The notes beneath the pieces were generated by a model. The model was given only the letters and a program-made list of their open reading frames with translations. It was not told where the DNA came from and did not search any database. Position numbers and translations under genes: made by a program. 64,000 bases of DNA, taken from Janthinobacterium sp. LM6. GTDB lineage: Bacteria; Pseudomonadota; Gammaproteobacteria; Burkholderiales; Burkholderiaceae_D. How positions within the stretch are numbered: the first letter of the stretch is position 1; each line of letters begins with the position of its first letter. Below are positions 28,030 through 38,123 of this stretch, piece by piece. Location: contig NZ_CP019510.1 of assembly GCF_002002885.1 (NCBI RefSeq), positions 434,001 through 498,000 of the forward strand. Reading direction: 5' to 3'.

Positions 28030-28500
28030 TTATTTCTGACGGCGCAGCAAGGTCCACAGCAAGGTGAGGGCGAAGATGGCGAACCAGATGAACGCCCATT
28101 GCGGGATCGACAAGCCGAAAAACGGCTCGCCCGCGTTTTCGCAGGCGCCGTACGATTCAAACATGAAGGGCATGAGTTCGGCTGTGAAGACCTTGTTCAG
28201 CGCCGTTTCCACCGGGTCGATGCCGCACGAAAAGCCGGGGTTGGCCAGCACGTACAGGTGCTTGGCGCCCACGCCCAGGCCGCCCAGGGCCGCCAGCACG
28301 CCGACGCCCGCGCCGATCTTTGGCCGGTTGGCCGCCGCGCCGGCCAGGCAGGCGATGCCGATGGCGAGGAACAGGTAGCGCTGGATCACGCACAGCGGGC
28401 ACGGCGCCATGTTCATGGCATGCTGCAAATACATGGCTACGCCCAGCATCAGGAAACACAGGGCGGCGGTCAACAGGAGGACGGTGCGTGAATTTTTCAT
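28030..28500 (-). CDS. dsbB: Disulfide bond formation protein DsbB
   Basis: A 156-residue inner-membrane quinone reductase that reoxidises DsbA. There are four transmembrane helices and the two essential cysteine pairs: Cys34-Pro-Leu-Cys37 in the first periplasmic loop and Cys92/Cys120 in the second (GFSCGIDP; YGACENAG). Gln and Arg next to CPLC (CVIQRY) match the quinone site. It is inserted between prfA and prmC, which are usually adjacent in this cluster. ATG at 28500 fits the typical N-terminus. Confidence 0.95.
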   Translation of the reverse strand: MKNSRTVLLLTAALCFLMLGVAMYLQHAMNMAPCPLCVIQRYLFLAIGIACLAGAAANRPKIGAGVGVLAALGGLGVGAKHLYVLANPGFSCGIDPVETALNKVFTAELMPFMFESYGACENAGEPFFGLSIPQWAFIWFAIFALTLLWTLLRRQK

Positions 28501-28600
28501 GGGCGACACGGTGAGGTGGATGGAATCGAGCTGGTCATTTTCGCACAAGGCCGGATTTTTATTGCTTAGCCGCTACTTAAACCCTTGATCTGGCTGGGCG

Positions 28601-28689
28601 CTTTAAAAAGTGTTCAGGGCAAGGCGCCGCGCCGCAGGCAGTACGAAGGTACGGCCAGGCGATGCAACGCCGCCATGGACGCTTTTTAA
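28601..28689. repeat. Long imperfect inverted repeat after prfA
   Basis: The outer arms TTTAAAAAGTGTTC (left) and the reverse complement of GACGCTTTTTAA (right) pair almost fully. Inner arms carry GGGCAAGGCG against CGCCTGGCC-like pairing, and the tip is GTAC-GAAG-GTAC near 28649-28660. The right arm overlaps the last codons of prfA. It looks like an ~85-bp mobile palindromic repeat or a long processing/terminator hairpin between prfA and dsbB. Confidence 0.55.
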
Positions 28690-29762
28690 TCGCCCAGCGC
28701 TGCTAAAAGTTCCGCCTGGTGTTCTGCCGCCAAGGCATTCGTCAAGTCCGTCAAATCCCCATCCATGATGAAGTCCAGCTTGTACAAGGTCAAATTGATG
28801 CGGTGGTCCGTCAGCCGGCCTTGGGGGAAATTATACGTGCGGATGCGTTCGCTGCGGTCGCCCGAGCCGATCAGGCTCTTGCGGGTGGCCGCTTCCTTCG
28901 ACTGCTGTTCGCGCAACTGCACGTCCTTGATGCGCGCGGCCAGCACTTTCATCGCCTGCGCCTTGTTCTTGTGCTGGCTGCGGTCATCCTGGCATTCCAC
29001 GACGATGCCGGTCGGCAAGTGGGTGATGCGCACGGCGGAATCCGTCTTGTTGATGTGCTGTCCGCCCGCGCCCGAGGCGCGGTAGGTGTCGATGCGCAGG
29101 TCGGCCGGGTTGATGTTGACGTCTTCCACTTCATCCGCTTCCGGCATCACGGCCACCGTGCAGGCCGACGTGTGGATGCGGCCCTGCGTTTCCGTGGCGG
29201 GCACGCGCTGCACGCGGTGGCCGCCCGACTCGAATTTCAGCTTCGAATACGCGCCATTGCCGACGATACGCACGATCACTTCGCGGTAGCCGCCCAGGTC
29301 GGAGTCGGACGAGGACACGAGCTCCACCTGCCAGCGGTTGCGCTCGGCAAAGCGCGTGTACATGCGCAATAAATCGCCGGCGAACAGGGCGGACTCGTCG
29401 CCGCCCGTGCCGGCGCGAATTTCCAGGAAGATATTGCGCTCGTCGTTGACGTCCTTCGGCAGCAGCATGGTTTGCAATTCGCGTTCCAGCCGCGCCATGG
29501 TGGTCTTGGCCGCCTCAATTTCTTCCTGGGCAAATTCCTTCATGTCGGGATCGCCCAGCATCTCTTGCGCTGTCGCAATATCGTTGCCCGCTTCCTGGTA
29601 GGAGTGATACAGGGCCACCAGCGGGCCCAGTTCGGCGTGCTCGCGCGTCATCTTGCGGTAGCTGTCCATGTTCGACGTGGCGTCCGGATGCATCAGCAGT
29701 TCGTCGAGTTCGACCAGGCGGTTCGCCAGTTGATCGAGTTTGGCCAGCATGGATGGTTTCAT
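28686..29762 (-). CDS. prfA: Peptide chain release factor 1
   Basis: A 358-residue class I release factor recognising UAA and UAG. The stop-codon tripeptide region reads [14 protein letters not shown] (PAT, near 183-196), and the peptidyl-hydrolysis motif is [15 protein letters not shown] with GGQ near 232. An N-terminal helical domain is present. It lies in the conserved hemA-prfA-prmC order; hemA ends 85 bases upstream. PrmC, the enzyme that methylates its GGQ, is two genes downstream. Confidence 0.98.
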   Translation of the reverse strand: MKPSMLAKLDQLANRLVELDELLMHPDATSNMDSYRKMTREHAELGPLVALYHSYQEAGNDIATAQEMLGDPDMKEFAQEEIEAAKTTMARLERELQTMLLPKDVNDERNIFLEIRAGTGGDESALFAGDLLRMYTRFAERNRWQVELVSSSDSDLGGYREVIVRIVGNGAYSKLKFESGGHRVQRVPATETQGRIHTSACTVAVMPEADEVEDVNINPADLRIDTYRASGAGGQHINKTDSAVRITHLPTGIVVECQDDRSQHKNKAQAMKVLAARIKDVQLREQQSKEAATRKSLIGSGDRSERIRTYNFPQGRLTDHRINLTLYKLDFIMDGDLTDLTNALAAEHQAELLAALGD

Positions 29763-29847
29763 AGCGATTCGCGGTAAAAGGGTGTAGGGATGATACGGGC
29801 CCGGCAGGCGGGCAGGGGCGGCCGCGCGGGCGGCCAGCGGGGCTGCG

Positions 29848-31122
29848 CTAACGGCGGGGGCGGAACAGTTTCGGCAGCAGGGTGACCAGCTGCTTGCGCT
29901 CGTCGCCTTGCGCGTGGTGCAGCGCTTGCTGCGGGCCGTGCAGGAACTTGGCCGTCAAGCCTTTCGACAGCGCTTCCAGGACGGCGTCGATGTCGGCGCC
30001 CTTGGCCAGCATCTTGCGCGCCCGTTCCACTTCCATCAGGCGCAAGGATTCGCTGTTTTCATGCAAATGCTGGATGACGGGCACCATGGCGCGGTCGTCG
30101 ACCCAGCTCATGAACGATTGCACGCGCGTCTCGATGATGGCTTCGGCTTGCGCCACGGCCGCCTGCCGGCTTTCCAGGCCCGTCTGCACGACCTTGCCCA
30201 GGTCGTCGACCGTGTACAGGAAGACGTCGTTCAAACGACCCACTTCGGCCTCGATGTCGCGCGGCACGGCCAGGTCGACCATGAACATGGGCTTGTGGCG
30301 CCGCGCCTTGATGGCGCGCTCGACCAGGCCCAGGCCCAGCAGCGGCAACGATGACGCCGTGCACGAGATGACGATGTCGAACTGGTGCAATTGCTCCGGC
30401 AAATCGGCAAGGCGGATGGCCTTGCCGTTGAAGCGGTGCGCGAGTTCCTCGCCCCGCTCCATGGTGCGGTTGGCAATCGTGATGCTTTTTGGATTTTGTG
30501 CGGCAAAGTGCGTGGCGCACAGTTCGATCATTTCGCCGGCACCGATGAACAGCACATTCTGTTCGGCGATCTTGTCGAAGATGCGTTGCGACAGGCGCAC
30601 GGCGGCGGCTGCCATGGAGACGCTGTGGGCGCCGATTTCCGTGCTGCTGCGCACTTCCTTGGCGACGGAAAAGCTGCGCTGGAACAACTGGTGCAGATAC
30701 GTGCCCAGGCCGCCCGCCTCGTCGGCCGTGCGGATGGCGTCCTTGATCTGGCCCAGGATCTGCGTTTCGCCCAGCACCATCGAATCGAGCCCGGAGGCGA
30801 CGCGGAAGGTGTGGCGCACGGCATCGTGCTGCGGCAACATATATAAGTGGGGGCGCAGCTCGCTGTAGTTGAGCTTGTGATAATCGGCCAGGAAATGCGC
30901 GCCCGCGTCGAGCGGATTGGGCACGTGGCTGGCCGCATACAGCTCGGTGCGGTTGCAGGTCGACAGGATGGCCGCTTCGTCGTTGTCGCGCAGATCGATG
31001 CGCTGGAACCAGGTGCGCGCCGCCATCACCGCCTGGCCCAAGTGCTCAGGCGCAAACGCCAGCTGTTCGCGGAGCGACACTGGGGCGGTGGTATGGTTGA
31101 GGCCTACGGCGAGCAGTTGCAT
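29848..31122 (-). CDS. hemA: Glutamyl-tRNA reductase
   Basis: A 424-residue enzyme reducing Glu-tRNA(Glu) to glutamate-1-semialdehyde, the committed step of tetrapyrrole synthesis in the C5 pathway. The N-terminal catalytic motif STCNRTELY carries the nucleophile Cys56; [20 protein letters not shown] follows near 110-130. The NADPH-binding region is [13 protein letters not shown] near 190, and the C-terminus is a helical dimerisation domain. It starts the hemA-prfA-dsbB-prmC group; an OmpR-type regulator lies upstream on the same strand. Confidence 0.98.
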   Translation of the reverse strand: MQLLAVGLNHTTAPVSLREQLAFAPEHLGQAVMAARTWFQRIDLRDNDEAAILSTCNRTELYAASHVPNPLDAGAHFLADYHKLNYSELRPHLYMLPQHDAVRHTFRVASGLDSMVLGETQILGQIKDAIRTADEAGGLGTYLHQLFQRSFSVAKEVRSSTEIGAHSVSMAAAAVRLSQRIFDKIAEQNVLFIGAGEMIELCATHFAAQNPKSITIANRTMERGEELAHRFNGKAIRLADLPEQLHQFDIVISCTASSLPLLGLGLVERAIKARRHKPMFMVDLAVPRDIEAEVGRLNDVFLYTVDDLGKVVQTGLESRQAAVAQAEAIIETRVQSFMSWVDDRAMVPVIQHLHENSESLRLMEVERARKMLAKGADIDAVLEALSKGLTAKFLHGPQQALHHAQGDERKQLVTLLPKLFRPRR

Positions 31123-31203
31123 TTCGGGGCTGTTGGGATGACTTATGCGGACATTATAACGCTTTGTGCCCGTGCTTTGAGCAGGTCAGCCGTTTGCCGC
31201 CGT

Positions 31204-31893
31204 TCAGCCGCCCAGTTTTTCCAGGCGATAACCGTAACTGTAGACGGGTACCAGCCTGTAGCCGTGTTCCGGTTTCAGCTGCAGCTTGTTGCGCACGCGC
31301 GAGACGTGGGTATCCATGGTGCGCGAAGGCAGGGCCGTGTCGCGCTGCCACACGGCTTCGTGGATGTAGGCGCGCGACAGGGGACGGCCCAGGTTGCGGA
31401 AAAACAGCAGCGCCAGGGCGAATTCCTTGTGCGTCACGTCGAGTACTTCGCCATCCTTCAGCAGGCGGCCGGGGCGGGTTTCAAACGTGTAATGACCGAA
31501 TTGCAAGGTTTCGGCGCCATTCTGGGCCGGATACGCCACGCGCAGCAGCGCCTGGGTGCGCAAGGTCAGCTCGCTGCGCCGCAGGGGCTTGATCATGTAG
31601 TCGTCGGCGCCCGCCGTCATGCCGGCCACCACATCGTCTTCGCCGGAACTGTTGGTCATAAACAACACGGGCGCCTTGGGCGCCAGTTTTTCCCGGGCAC
31701 GGCGCAAGACTTCCGCACCGTCCAGATCGCTCACATGCCAGTCGAGGATGAGCATGTCGCAACTGTCCTTGCGCAGTTGCCCCAGCATTTCCTTGCCACT
31801 CTGAAACTCGTGGCAAGCGTGGCCGGCGGCGGTGAGCACCTGGCAGATCAGTTCTGCCTGGCTATGGTCGCTATCGAGTACGGCAATTCGCAT
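31204..31893 (-). CDS. OmpR/PhoB-type response regulator
   Basis: A 229-residue protein with an N-terminal receiver (phospho-acceptor Asp51 in MLILDWHVSD; conserved Lys in YMIKPLRR near 105) and a C-terminal winged helix (about 130-225: LDVTHKEFALALLFFRNLGR, RTMDTHVSRVRNKL, YGYRLEKL). No histidine kinase is adjacent, so it is an orphan in this window. It sits 81 bases upstream of hemA on the same strand; whether it regulates hemA is unknown. Confidence 0.93.
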   Translation of the reverse strand: MRIAVLDSDHSQAELICQVLTAAGHACHEFQSGKEMLGQLRKDSCDMLILDWHVSDLDGAEVLRRAREKLAPKAPVLFMTNSSGEDDVVAGMTAGADDYMIKPLRRSELTLRTQALLRVAYPAQNGAETLQFGHYTFETRPGRLLKDGEVLDVTHKEFALALLFFRNLGRPLSRAYIHEAVWQRDTALPSRTMDTHVSRVRNKLQLKPEHGYRLVPVYSYGYRLEKLGG

Positions 31894-32062
31894 AATGGGC
31901 TGGAGTGTGTAGCAACAAACAGACGGTCCGCTCTGCTTATCGTAATGTTAAGGAATGCTCAAGTGAAATATAACAGAGATTGCAACTGTGTCCAGTGAAA
32001 TCGGCAGCGCAGGCCTTTACGTTACACTTGTTCATCTACCCCCTACCAGCGGAGAAACGGCC

Positions 32063-32566
32063 ATGCCAGACAAGAGCACCACCGATTGGACCCTGATACC
32101 GGCCAGTCATGCGGAAATCGAGCAAGTGCGCGAACGTTGCCGGCGCCTGGTGCAGCGGCGTGCCATGATGTCGGCGGGCGCCTCGGCCATCCCCATTCCC
32201 GGCATTGACCTGATGTCGGATGTCGGCCTGTTTTCCATGCTGATCAACGATATCAACCACGAATTCGGCCTCACGCCCGAGCAGATCGAGCGCCTCAACC
32301 CGCAGTTCAAGATGATGGCCTACCGCGCGGCGGTGGGCATGGGCGGCATGCTGGTGGGAAAGCTGGTGTCGCGCGAACTGATCCTCCAGCTGCTCAAGCG
32401 CAGTGGCGTCAAGATTGCCACCAAGCAGGTGGCGCGCTTCGTGCCGTTTGCCGGCCAGGCGGTGGCGGCAGCCATCGGCTACGCCGTGTTCCGCCAGATC
32501 GGCAACCAGCACGTGAACGCCTGCGCCGCGGTGGCGCAGGAATTGCTCACGGTCAGGCCGGATTAA
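32063..32566 (+). CDS. Hypothetical protein, DUF697/EcsC-like helical
   Basis: A 167-residue protein. GGAGAAA sits eight bases before the ATG at 32063, excluding longer versions. It has conserved-looking helical segments: RRLVQRRAMMSAGASAIPIP followed by GIDLMSDVGLFSMLINDINH, then a hydrophobic AAVGMGGMLVGKLVSRELIL and FVPFAGQAVAAAIGYAVF. The Pro-rich turn before an aspartate resembles DUF697-type membrane-associated proteins. It probably has two weak membrane segments. It converges with minE, three bases apart. Function unknown. Confidence 0.75.
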   Translation: MPDKSTTDWTLIPASHAEIEQVRERCRRLVQRRAMMSAGASAIPIPGIDLMSDVGLFSMLINDINHEFGLTPEQIERLNPQFKMMAYRAAVGMGGMLVGKLVSRELILQLLKRSGVKIATKQVARFVPFAGQAVAAAIGYAVFRQIGNQHVNACAAVAQELLTVRPD

Positions 32567-32569
32567 AAA

Positions 32570-32821
32570 TCAGGCGTCCGGCAGCACCACGTTGACGTCG
32601 AGGACTTCCAGGTTGCCCTGGCGGTCCAGCGAAATCTTGATGTCGTCGGCATTGACCTTGGTGTACTTGGAAATGACGGCGATCAATTCCTTGTGCAGGG
32701 CGGGCAGGAAGTCCGGACCATCGCGTCCGCTGCGTTCGCGGGCGATGATGATCTGCAGGCGTTCCTTGGCCGCGGTGGCCGTCTTCGGCTTGGGGGGGAA
32801 CAGGAAAGAAAGCAAGGCCAT
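32570..32821 (-). CDS. minE: Cell division topological specificity factor MinE
   Basis: An 83-residue protein that stimulates the MinD ATPase and drives pole-to-pole oscillation of MinCD. It has the N-terminal membrane-targeting sequence MALLSFLF, the anti-MinCD helix [15 protein letters not shown] and the C-terminal topological domain ending in VDVNVVLP-like residues. It overlaps closely with minD (one base between the minD stop and the minE ATG), the usual minCDE order. Confidence 0.97.
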   Translation of the reverse strand: MALLSFLFPPKPKTATAAKERLQIIIARERSGRDGPDFLPALHKELIAVISKYTKVNADDIKISLDRQGNLEVLDVNVVLPDA

Positions 32822-32822
32822 A

Positions 32823-33638
32823 TCACTTCGCCCCAAAAATGCGCTGGAGTAATCCAGGCTTTTCATAGTTGGTAAAGCGCAACTCGACATCTTCGCCGAG
32901 GAAACGCGAGACCACGTCTTCATAGGCTTGCGCCACGTCCGTGCCCGTGAAATGGATGGCCGGGTTGCCCTGGTTCGAGGCGGCCAGCACTTGTTCCGAT
33001 TCCGGAATGATGCCCACCAGCGGGATGCGCAGGATTTCCTGCACGTCCTGGTAGGACAGCATTTCATCCGATTCCACGCGTTTCGGCGAGTAGCGGGTAA
33101 TCAGCAAGTGTTCCTTGACGGGCTCGCCGCCCGTCTGCGCGCGGCGCGACTTGGCTTGCAGGATGCCCAGGATGCGGTCCGAATCGCGCACCGACGACAC
33201 TTCAGGGTTGGTGACGATGATGGCTTCGTCGGCAAACGTCAGCGCCATCAGCGCGCCATGCTCGATGCCGGCCGGCGAATCGCAGATGATGAATTCGAAG
33301 CCCATGTTGATCAGGTCGTTCAACACGCGTTCCACGCCTTCTTCCGACAAGGCATCCTTGTCGCGCGTTTGCGAGGCTGGCAGGATGAACAGGTTGTCGC
33401 AGTGCTTGTCCTTGATCAAGGCCTGGTTCAGGGTTGCTTCCTTGTTGATCACATTGATCAGGTCGTAGACGACGCGGCGCTCGCAACCCATGATCAGGTC
33501 GAGGTTACGCAGGCCCACGTCGAAGTCGAGCACGGCTGTCTTGTGGCCGCGCATGGCCAGGCCAGTGGAAAAACTGGCGCTAGAGGTCGTCTTGCCGACA
33601 CCGCCCTTGCCGGACGTCACAACAATAATTCTTGCCAC
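32823..33638 (-). CDS. minD: Septum site-determining protein MinD
   Basis: A 271-residue ParA-type ATPase that recruits MinC to the membrane. It has the deviant Walker A KGGVGKTT (residues 11-18), switch region [11 protein letters not shown] near 38-48, Walker [12 protein letters not shown] near 118, and a C-terminal amphipathic membrane-targeting helix ([11 protein letters not shown]). Length equals E. coli MinD. Middle gene of minCDE. Confidence 0.98.
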   Translation of the reverse strand: MARIIVVTSGKGGVGKTTSSASFSTGLAMRGHKTAVLDFDVGLRNLDLIMGCERRVVYDLINVINKEATLNQALIKDKHCDNLFILPASQTRDKDALSEEGVERVLNDLINMGFEFIICDSPAGIEHGALMALTFADEAIIVTNPEVSSVRDSDRILGILQAKSRRAQTGGEPVKEHLLITRYSPKRVESDEMLSYQDVQEILRIPLVGIIPESEQVLAASNQGNPAIHFTGTDVAQAYEDVVSRFLGEDVELRFTNYEKPGLLQRIFGAK

Positions 33639-33675
33639 AAATAATCCTTTTCAGATATCTCTTGAATTGTGCAGC

Positions 33676-34431
33676 TTAAGAGCGGTTCACGGGAGTGACC
33701 GGATTGACAGAGTGTATATCGATTCTGTCTCCAGCCAAACGAATTTGCGCGGGTCCGCGCGCCATTTCTGCGGGGAAACCATCCTCGAACGTGCGGTACA
33801 CGCCGGCGATCGAGACCAGTTCCGGTTCCATGGCCAGCGCGAAGATGCGCGCCTGGGCATTGCCCGAGGCGCCGGCCAGCGCGCGACCGTACAGCGAGGA
33901 ATATACGTGGATGCTGCCGTCGGCGATGATTTCGGCGCCATTGTTGACGACGGCGGTGATGATCAGGTCGCAGCCGCGCGCATAGATGCGCTGGCCGGCG
34001 CGCACGGGCGTGTCGATCACCATCACCTGTGCGTCGGCGCCCGACTGGGCGGCGGCAGTGGGCGTATCCTTGGGACCATCCTTGGGCGGCGCATCGTCGC
34101 GCGTCTTGCCGCTGTCGAGGCTCAAGCCTTGCGCCAGGATGGCGTCATGCATGTCGGCCGGCGCATTGCGTACGGCCACGGCATTCAAACGGTATTTTTT
34201 CAGCAAGGCCACGAGGGCGGCCCAGTCGATGGGCACGCTGCCGGGCGGCAAGGCCGCCACGTCCAGCACGGCCAGGTCGTCCTCGAAAAAGTCCGCCACG
34301 CCTCCCGTCATGTCGCGCAAGGCGGCATCGAGTGCCTGCGTATCGGCGCTATGCAGAATGGCGGAGACGGCAACGACGGTGGAAATCTTGATTTCGATAG
34401 GCTTCTGCGACGGGCTTTTGGACATAAACAT
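33676..34431 (-). CDS. minC: Septum site-determining protein MinC
   Basis: A 251-residue FtsZ antagonist. The N-terminal FtsZ-interacting domain covers about 1-115; a linker rich in Asp, Ala and Pro follows (about 118-140); the C-terminal beta-helix binds MinD (VRAGQRIYARGCDLIITAVV, then GAEIIADGSIHVYSSLYGRA). Two starts are possible, ATG at 34431 or 34425; neither has a strong ribosome binding site. First gene of minCDE; the promoter should lie within 34432-34570. Confidence 0.97.
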   Translation of the reverse strand: MFMSKSPSQKPIEIKISTVVAVSAILHSADTQALDAALRDMTGGVADFFEDDLAVLDVAALPPGSVPIDWAALVALLKKYRLNAVAVRNAPADMHDAILAQGLSLDSGKTRDDAPPKDGPKDTPTAAAQSGADAQVMVIDTPVRAGQRIYARGCDLIITAVVNNGAEIIADGSIHVYSSLYGRALAGASGNAQARIFALAMEPELVSIAGVYRTFEDGFPAEMARGPAQIRLAGDRIDIHSVNPVTPVNRS

Positions 34432-34571
34432 TTATCAAAGTGAAACTGCGGCAGGCCAGATGTTCCGTACGGCAACAATGGGAGCAGTAAATTTCTTGCA
34501 TTCTACTGCAAAAAAATCAGCATCAGGGGCCTGGAGTGTGCTATTCCGCAGGGCAACACCTACTTCATGTC

Positions 34572-34612
34572 AAAAAAAACGGACGGCGCCCCGGAAAACC
34601 GGTGCGCCGTCC
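34572..34612 (-). terminator. Intrinsic terminator of metE
   Basis: A 14-bp stem GGACGGCGCCCCGG (34581-34594), loop AAAA, CCGGTGCGCCGTCC (34599-34612), with one internal mismatch. On the minus strand a run of eight T follows (A at 34572-34579). It lies 42 bases after the metE stop. Confidence 0.92.
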
Positions 34613-34654
34613 CGAAAGCAGCCCAACATGCGCCCTGACGGCGCTGTTCCTGGC

Positions 34655-36967
34655 TCAAGCCGCGCGCATCTGGCGCGCCGCCGCCACCATGTTTTGCAAG
34701 GCCGCCTCCGTTTCCGTCCAGCCCCGCGTTTTCAGGCCGCAGTCCGGGTTGACCCATAAATGAGCCGGGGGAATGACGGCGCAGGCCTTTTGCAGCAATT
34801 TCACCATGTCGACGGTCGTGGGGATGCGCGGCGAGTGGATGTCGTACACGCCGGGGCCGATTTCGTTCGGATACTGGAACTGGCCAAAGCCCGCCAGCAG
34901 CGCCATGTCGGAGCGGCTCGTCTCTATCGTGATGACGTCGGCGTCCATGGCGGCGATCTGCGGCAGGATGTCGTTGAACTGCGCATAGCACATGTGGGTG
35001 TGGATTTGCGTCGTGTCGCTGACGACGGAGGCGGCGATGCGGAAGGCGCGCGTGGCCCAGTCCAGGTAGGCGTCCCACTGGCCGCGGCGCAGCGGCAAGC
35101 CTTCGCGCAGGGCCGGCTCGTCGATCTGGATGATGCCGATGCCGGCCCCTTCCAGGTCGGCTACCTCGTCGCGCATGGCCAGGGCGATCTGCAGCGCCGT
35201 GGCGGCGCGCGGCTGGTCGTCGCGCACGAACGACCATTGCAGGATCGTCACCGGGCCCGTCAGCATGCCCTTCACCGGTTTATTGGTCAGGCTTTGCGCG
35301 TGCACCGTCCATTCGACGGTCATGGCGGTGGGGCGCTGCACGTCGCCGTAGATGACGGGCGGCTTGACGCAGCGCGAGCCGTACGATTGCACCCAGCCGT
35401 GGCGCGTGAAGACAAAGCCGTCCAATTGCTCGCCGAAGTATTCGACCATGTCGTTGCGTTCCGCTTCGCCATGCACGAGCACGTCCAGGCCCAGCGCTTC
35501 CTGGCGCCCCACGGCGTGGGCGATTTCGGCGCGCATCTGCCGTTCATACTCGGCGTTCGCCAGTTCACCCCGCTTATGGCTGGCGCGGGCGGCGCGGATG
35601 GCCGGCGTCTGCGGGAAGGAGCCGATGGTCGTCGTGGGGAAATCGGGCAGGCGCAGGCGCGCGCGCTGCATGGCCTGGCGCTGCGGGAAGCTGGAATCGC
35701 GGCGGTCCACGGTGGGAGACAACGCTTGCACGCGCTGCGCCACTTGCGGGCGGTGTACGCGGGGACTGGCGTGCCGCCCGGCGATGGCCAGGCGAGACAT
35801 TGCCAGCGCGCCGTCATCGGGATGGCCCGCCAGCGCGTCCTTCAGCAGCGCCAGTTCCGCCAGTTTTTCCGTGGCGAACGCCAGCCAGCTCCGGATGTCG
35901 CTGTCGAGCTCCGTTTCCGCTTCCAGGCTGAACGGCACGTGCAGCAGCGAGCACGACGGCGCCAGCCACAGGTGGTCGTTGCGTTTGGCCGCCAGCGGCT
36001 GCAGCACGGCCAGGGCCGCGTCGAGGTCGGTGCGCCAGATATTGCGCCCGTCGACGATGCCAATCGACAAGACTTTATGCGCGGGCAGCCAGTCCGTCAC
36101 GCTGATCAATTCATGCGGCGCGCGGATGCCGTCCACATGCAGGCCGGCCACGGGCAGGCGGCACGTCAGGCTCAGGTTTTCTTCCAGCGGCGAGAAATAC
36201 GTGGCCAGCAGGATATTCACGCCCACCTGGTTCAGCTGCCAGTACGTGCTCTCAAAAGCGCTGCGCCAGGCGTTGGGCAAGTCCAGGCCCAGGATCGGCT
36301 CGTCGAGCTGCACCCAGGTGACGCCTTGCTGTTTCAGGCGGTCGAGCAGGGCGCCGTAGACGGGCAGCAATTGTTCCAGCAGGGCCAGGCGATCGAAGCC
36401 TGGCGTCTTTTCCTTGCCCAGCCACAGGAAGGTGAGGGGGCCGATCAGGGCCGCCTTGACCGGGTGGCCCAGCGCCTGCGCCTCGGCCACCTCCGCCAGC
36501 AGGCGCTCGCAAGCGAGCGAAAAGCGGGTGTGCGGCGACAGTTCGGGCACCAGATAATGGTAATTGGTGTCAAACCACTTGGTCATTTCCAGCGCGGCAG
36601 TGCCTGCGGCGTGTGCATGGTGCGCGTGGCCGCAGCCGGCATGGGCGGCGTGCGTGTCTGCGCCGCGCGCCATGGTGAAATAGCGCGCCAGCGGCGATTG
36701 CTCTGGCGCAAACTGGAAACGGGCCGGTTCGCAGCCCAGCAGCTGGATATGGCTGGCCACCTGGTCGTAAAAGGCGAAGTCGCCCACGGTGACGTAATCG
36801 AGGCCGGCGTCGCGCTGCTGGGCCCAGTGGCGCGCGCGCAGTTGCCGGCCCGTCGCTTCCAGGGCCGCCTCGGACAACTCGCCACGCCAGTGGCTTTCCA
36901 GCGCCAGTTTCAGTTCGCGCGCGGCGCCGATACGGGGAAAGCCAAGGACGTGGGTACGAATGGTCAT
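34655..36967 (-). CDS. metE: Cobalamin-independent methionine synthase
   Basis: A 770-residue zinc enzyme that methylates homocysteine from methyltetrahydropteroyl-polyglutamate. The N-terminal pseudo-barrel begins [20 protein letters not shown]. The C-terminal catalytic barrel has [35 protein letters not shown] (zinc Cys) and [11 protein letters not shown] (second zinc Cys). ATG at 36967 gives the standard N-terminus. A His/Ala-rich insert (near 108-122, [10 protein letters not shown]) is unusual and might bind metal. It diverges from metR, with an exact MetR box between them. Confidence 0.97.
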   Translation of the reverse strand: MTIRTHVLGFPRIGAARELKLALESHWRGELSEAALEATGRQLRARHWAQQRDAGLDYVTVGDFAFYDQVASHIQLLGCEPARFQFAPEQSPLARYFTMARGADTHAAHAGCGHAHHAHAAGTAALEMTKWFDTNYHYLVPELSPHTRFSLACERLLAEVAEAQALGHPVKAALIGPLTFLWLGKEKTPGFDRLALLEQLLPVYGALLDRLKQQGVTWVQLDEPILGLDLPNAWRSAFESTYWQLNQVGVNILLATYFSPLEENLSLTCRLPVAGLHVDGIRAPHELISVTDWLPAHKVLSIGIVDGRNIWRTDLDAALAVLQPLAAKRNDHLWLAPSCSLLHVPFSLEAETELDSDIRSWLAFATEKLAELALLKDALAGHPDDGALAMSRLAIAGRHASPRVHRPQVAQRVQALSPTVDRRDSSFPQRQAMQRARLRLPDFPTTTIGSFPQTPAIRAARASHKRGELANAEYERQMRAEIAHAVGRQEALGLDVLVHGEAERNDMVEYFGEQLDGFVFTRHGWVQSYGSRCVKPPVIYGDVQRPTAMTVEWTVHAQSLTNKPVKGMLTGPVTILQWSFVRDDQPRAATALQIALAMRDEVADLEGAGIGIIQIDEPALREGLPLRRGQWDAYLDWATRAFRIAASVVSDTTQIHTHMCYAQFNDILPQIAAMDADVITIETSRSDMALLAGFGQFQYPNEIGPGVYDIHSPRIPTTVDMVKLLQKACAVIPPAHLWVNPDCGLKTRGWTETEAALQNMVAAARQMRAA

Positions 36968-37051
36968 GATGTCATCGAGATTTAATGTGAATGCGCTAGA
37001 GTGTGCGGCAACTTGGTCTATAATCAAAACGAAACATTTTGCCGAATAACA

Positions 37052-37064
37052 TGAAAATAATTCA
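37052..37064. promoter_or_regulatory. MetR-binding site
   Basis: TGAAAATAATTCA matches the known MetR consensus TGAANNTNNTTCA exactly. It lies in the 118-bp metE-metR intergenic region, 22 bases before the metR ATG and about 85 bases upstream of metE. MetR with homocysteine activates metE and represses metR in enteric bacteria; the same logic is likely here. Confidence 0.85.
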
Positions 37065-37085
37065 CGTACAGACTTCATTTTCCCG

Positions 37086-37994
37086 ATGCTAGAAATCCGC
37101 CACCTGCGCACCCTGAGTGCCCTGCGTTCGTCCGGCAGCCTGGTGCGCGCCGCGCAGCTGCTCAACCTGACCCAGTCGGCCCTGTCGCACCAGATCCGCC
37201 TGCTCGAAGAGCGCTACAAGGCGCCTCTGTTCGAGCGCAAGTCGATGCCGATCGCGTTTACGGCCACGGGCAGCCGGCTGCTGGCCCTGGCCGACAAGCT
37301 GTTGCCCGAGATCGAGCTGGCCGAGCGCGACGTGGCGCGCCTGTCGCAGGGCGACAAGGGCCAGTTGCGCGTGGCGCTCGAATGCCATACCTGCTTCGAC
37401 TGGCTCATGCCGGTGATGGATGCCTTCCGCCAGCGCTGGCCGGAAGTGGAGATCGATCTGGTCTCCGGCTTTCACAGCGAGCCGGCGGACTTGCTGCGCT
37501 CGGGCGAGGCGGATCTCGTGATCGGCTCGCCGTACGGCCCCGACTTCACCGTGTTTCCCCTGTTCCGCTTTGAAATGCTGGTGGTGATGGCGCAAAAGCA
37601 CCGGCTGCAGGCGCAGCGCCGGCTGGCGGCGGCCGACTTCACGGGCGAAACATTAATTACCTATCCGGTGCCGGAAGAGCGCATCGACCTGATCCGCGAA
37701 GTGCTGCGGCCGGCCGGCATCGCGTTTGAACGCCGCACGGCCGAATTGACTGTGGCCGTGCTGCAATTGGTGGCGAGCCGGCGCGGCATTGCCGCCTTGC
37801 CGAACTGGGCCATCAAGAATTACGTCGATTACGATTACGTCGTGGCGCGCCCGGTGGGCGAACACGGCTTGTGGAGCGATTTATACGTGTCCGTGCCAGA
37901 TCACCTGCAGGACAAGGCGTACGTGCGCGATTTCGTCAGCGTGATACGCGAGCAGTGCGCGGCCTCGCTCGACGGTATCAAATTGTTGTCCTGA
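37086..37994 (+). CDS. metR: LysR family regulator MetR
   Basis: A 302-residue LysR protein. The winged helix at about 1-60 reads [20 protein letters not shown] and [19 protein letters not shown]. The effector domain has the MetR-type [20 protein letters not shown] (near 97-116) and [20 protein letters not shown]. It is divergent from metE, sharing the MetR box. It probably uses homocysteine as co-activator, as in enterics. Confidence 0.95.
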   Translation: MLEIRHLRTLSALRSSGSLVRAAQLLNLTQSALSHQIRLLEERYKAPLFERKSMPIAFTATGSRLLALADKLLPEIELAERDVARLSQGDKGQLRVALECHTCFDWLMPVMDAFRQRWPEVEIDLVSGFHSEPADLLRSGEADLVIGSPYGPDFTVFPLFRFEMLVVMAQKHRLQAQRRLAAADFTGETLITYPVPEERIDLIREVLRPAGIAFERRTAELTVAVLQLVASRRGIAALPNWAIKNYVDYDYVVARPVGEHGLWSDLYVSVPDHLQDKAYVRDFVSVIREQCAASLDGIKLLS

Positions 37995-38004
37995 CCAGCG
38001 TTGG

Positions 38005-38059
38005 GTTGGAAACAAACCAACAGCAAAGCTTGATAAATATCAAGGTTCAGCAATGAACC
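38005..38059 (+). other. Cluster of three short hairpins between metR and the phasin gene
   Basis: GTTGG/CCAAC (38005-38021), CTTGAT-AAAT-ATCAAG (38029-38044) and GGTTCA-GCAA-TGAACC (38044-38059) follow each other, the last two sharing one base. No T-run follows. They could be regulator half-sites for the phasin promoter or 3' structure of metR mRNA. Confidence 0.45.
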
Positions 38060-38123
38060 ACCGCTTACAGTTGAGCACTGTGCGGCGCAACATGGCGCTG
38101 CCTACTCTTTGGGGAGGAACACG

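Noticed and set aside
34432..34570. FtsZ- or Fur-type operator upstream of minC
   Set aside because: The region is AT-rich but contains no convincing dyad beyond the metE terminator.
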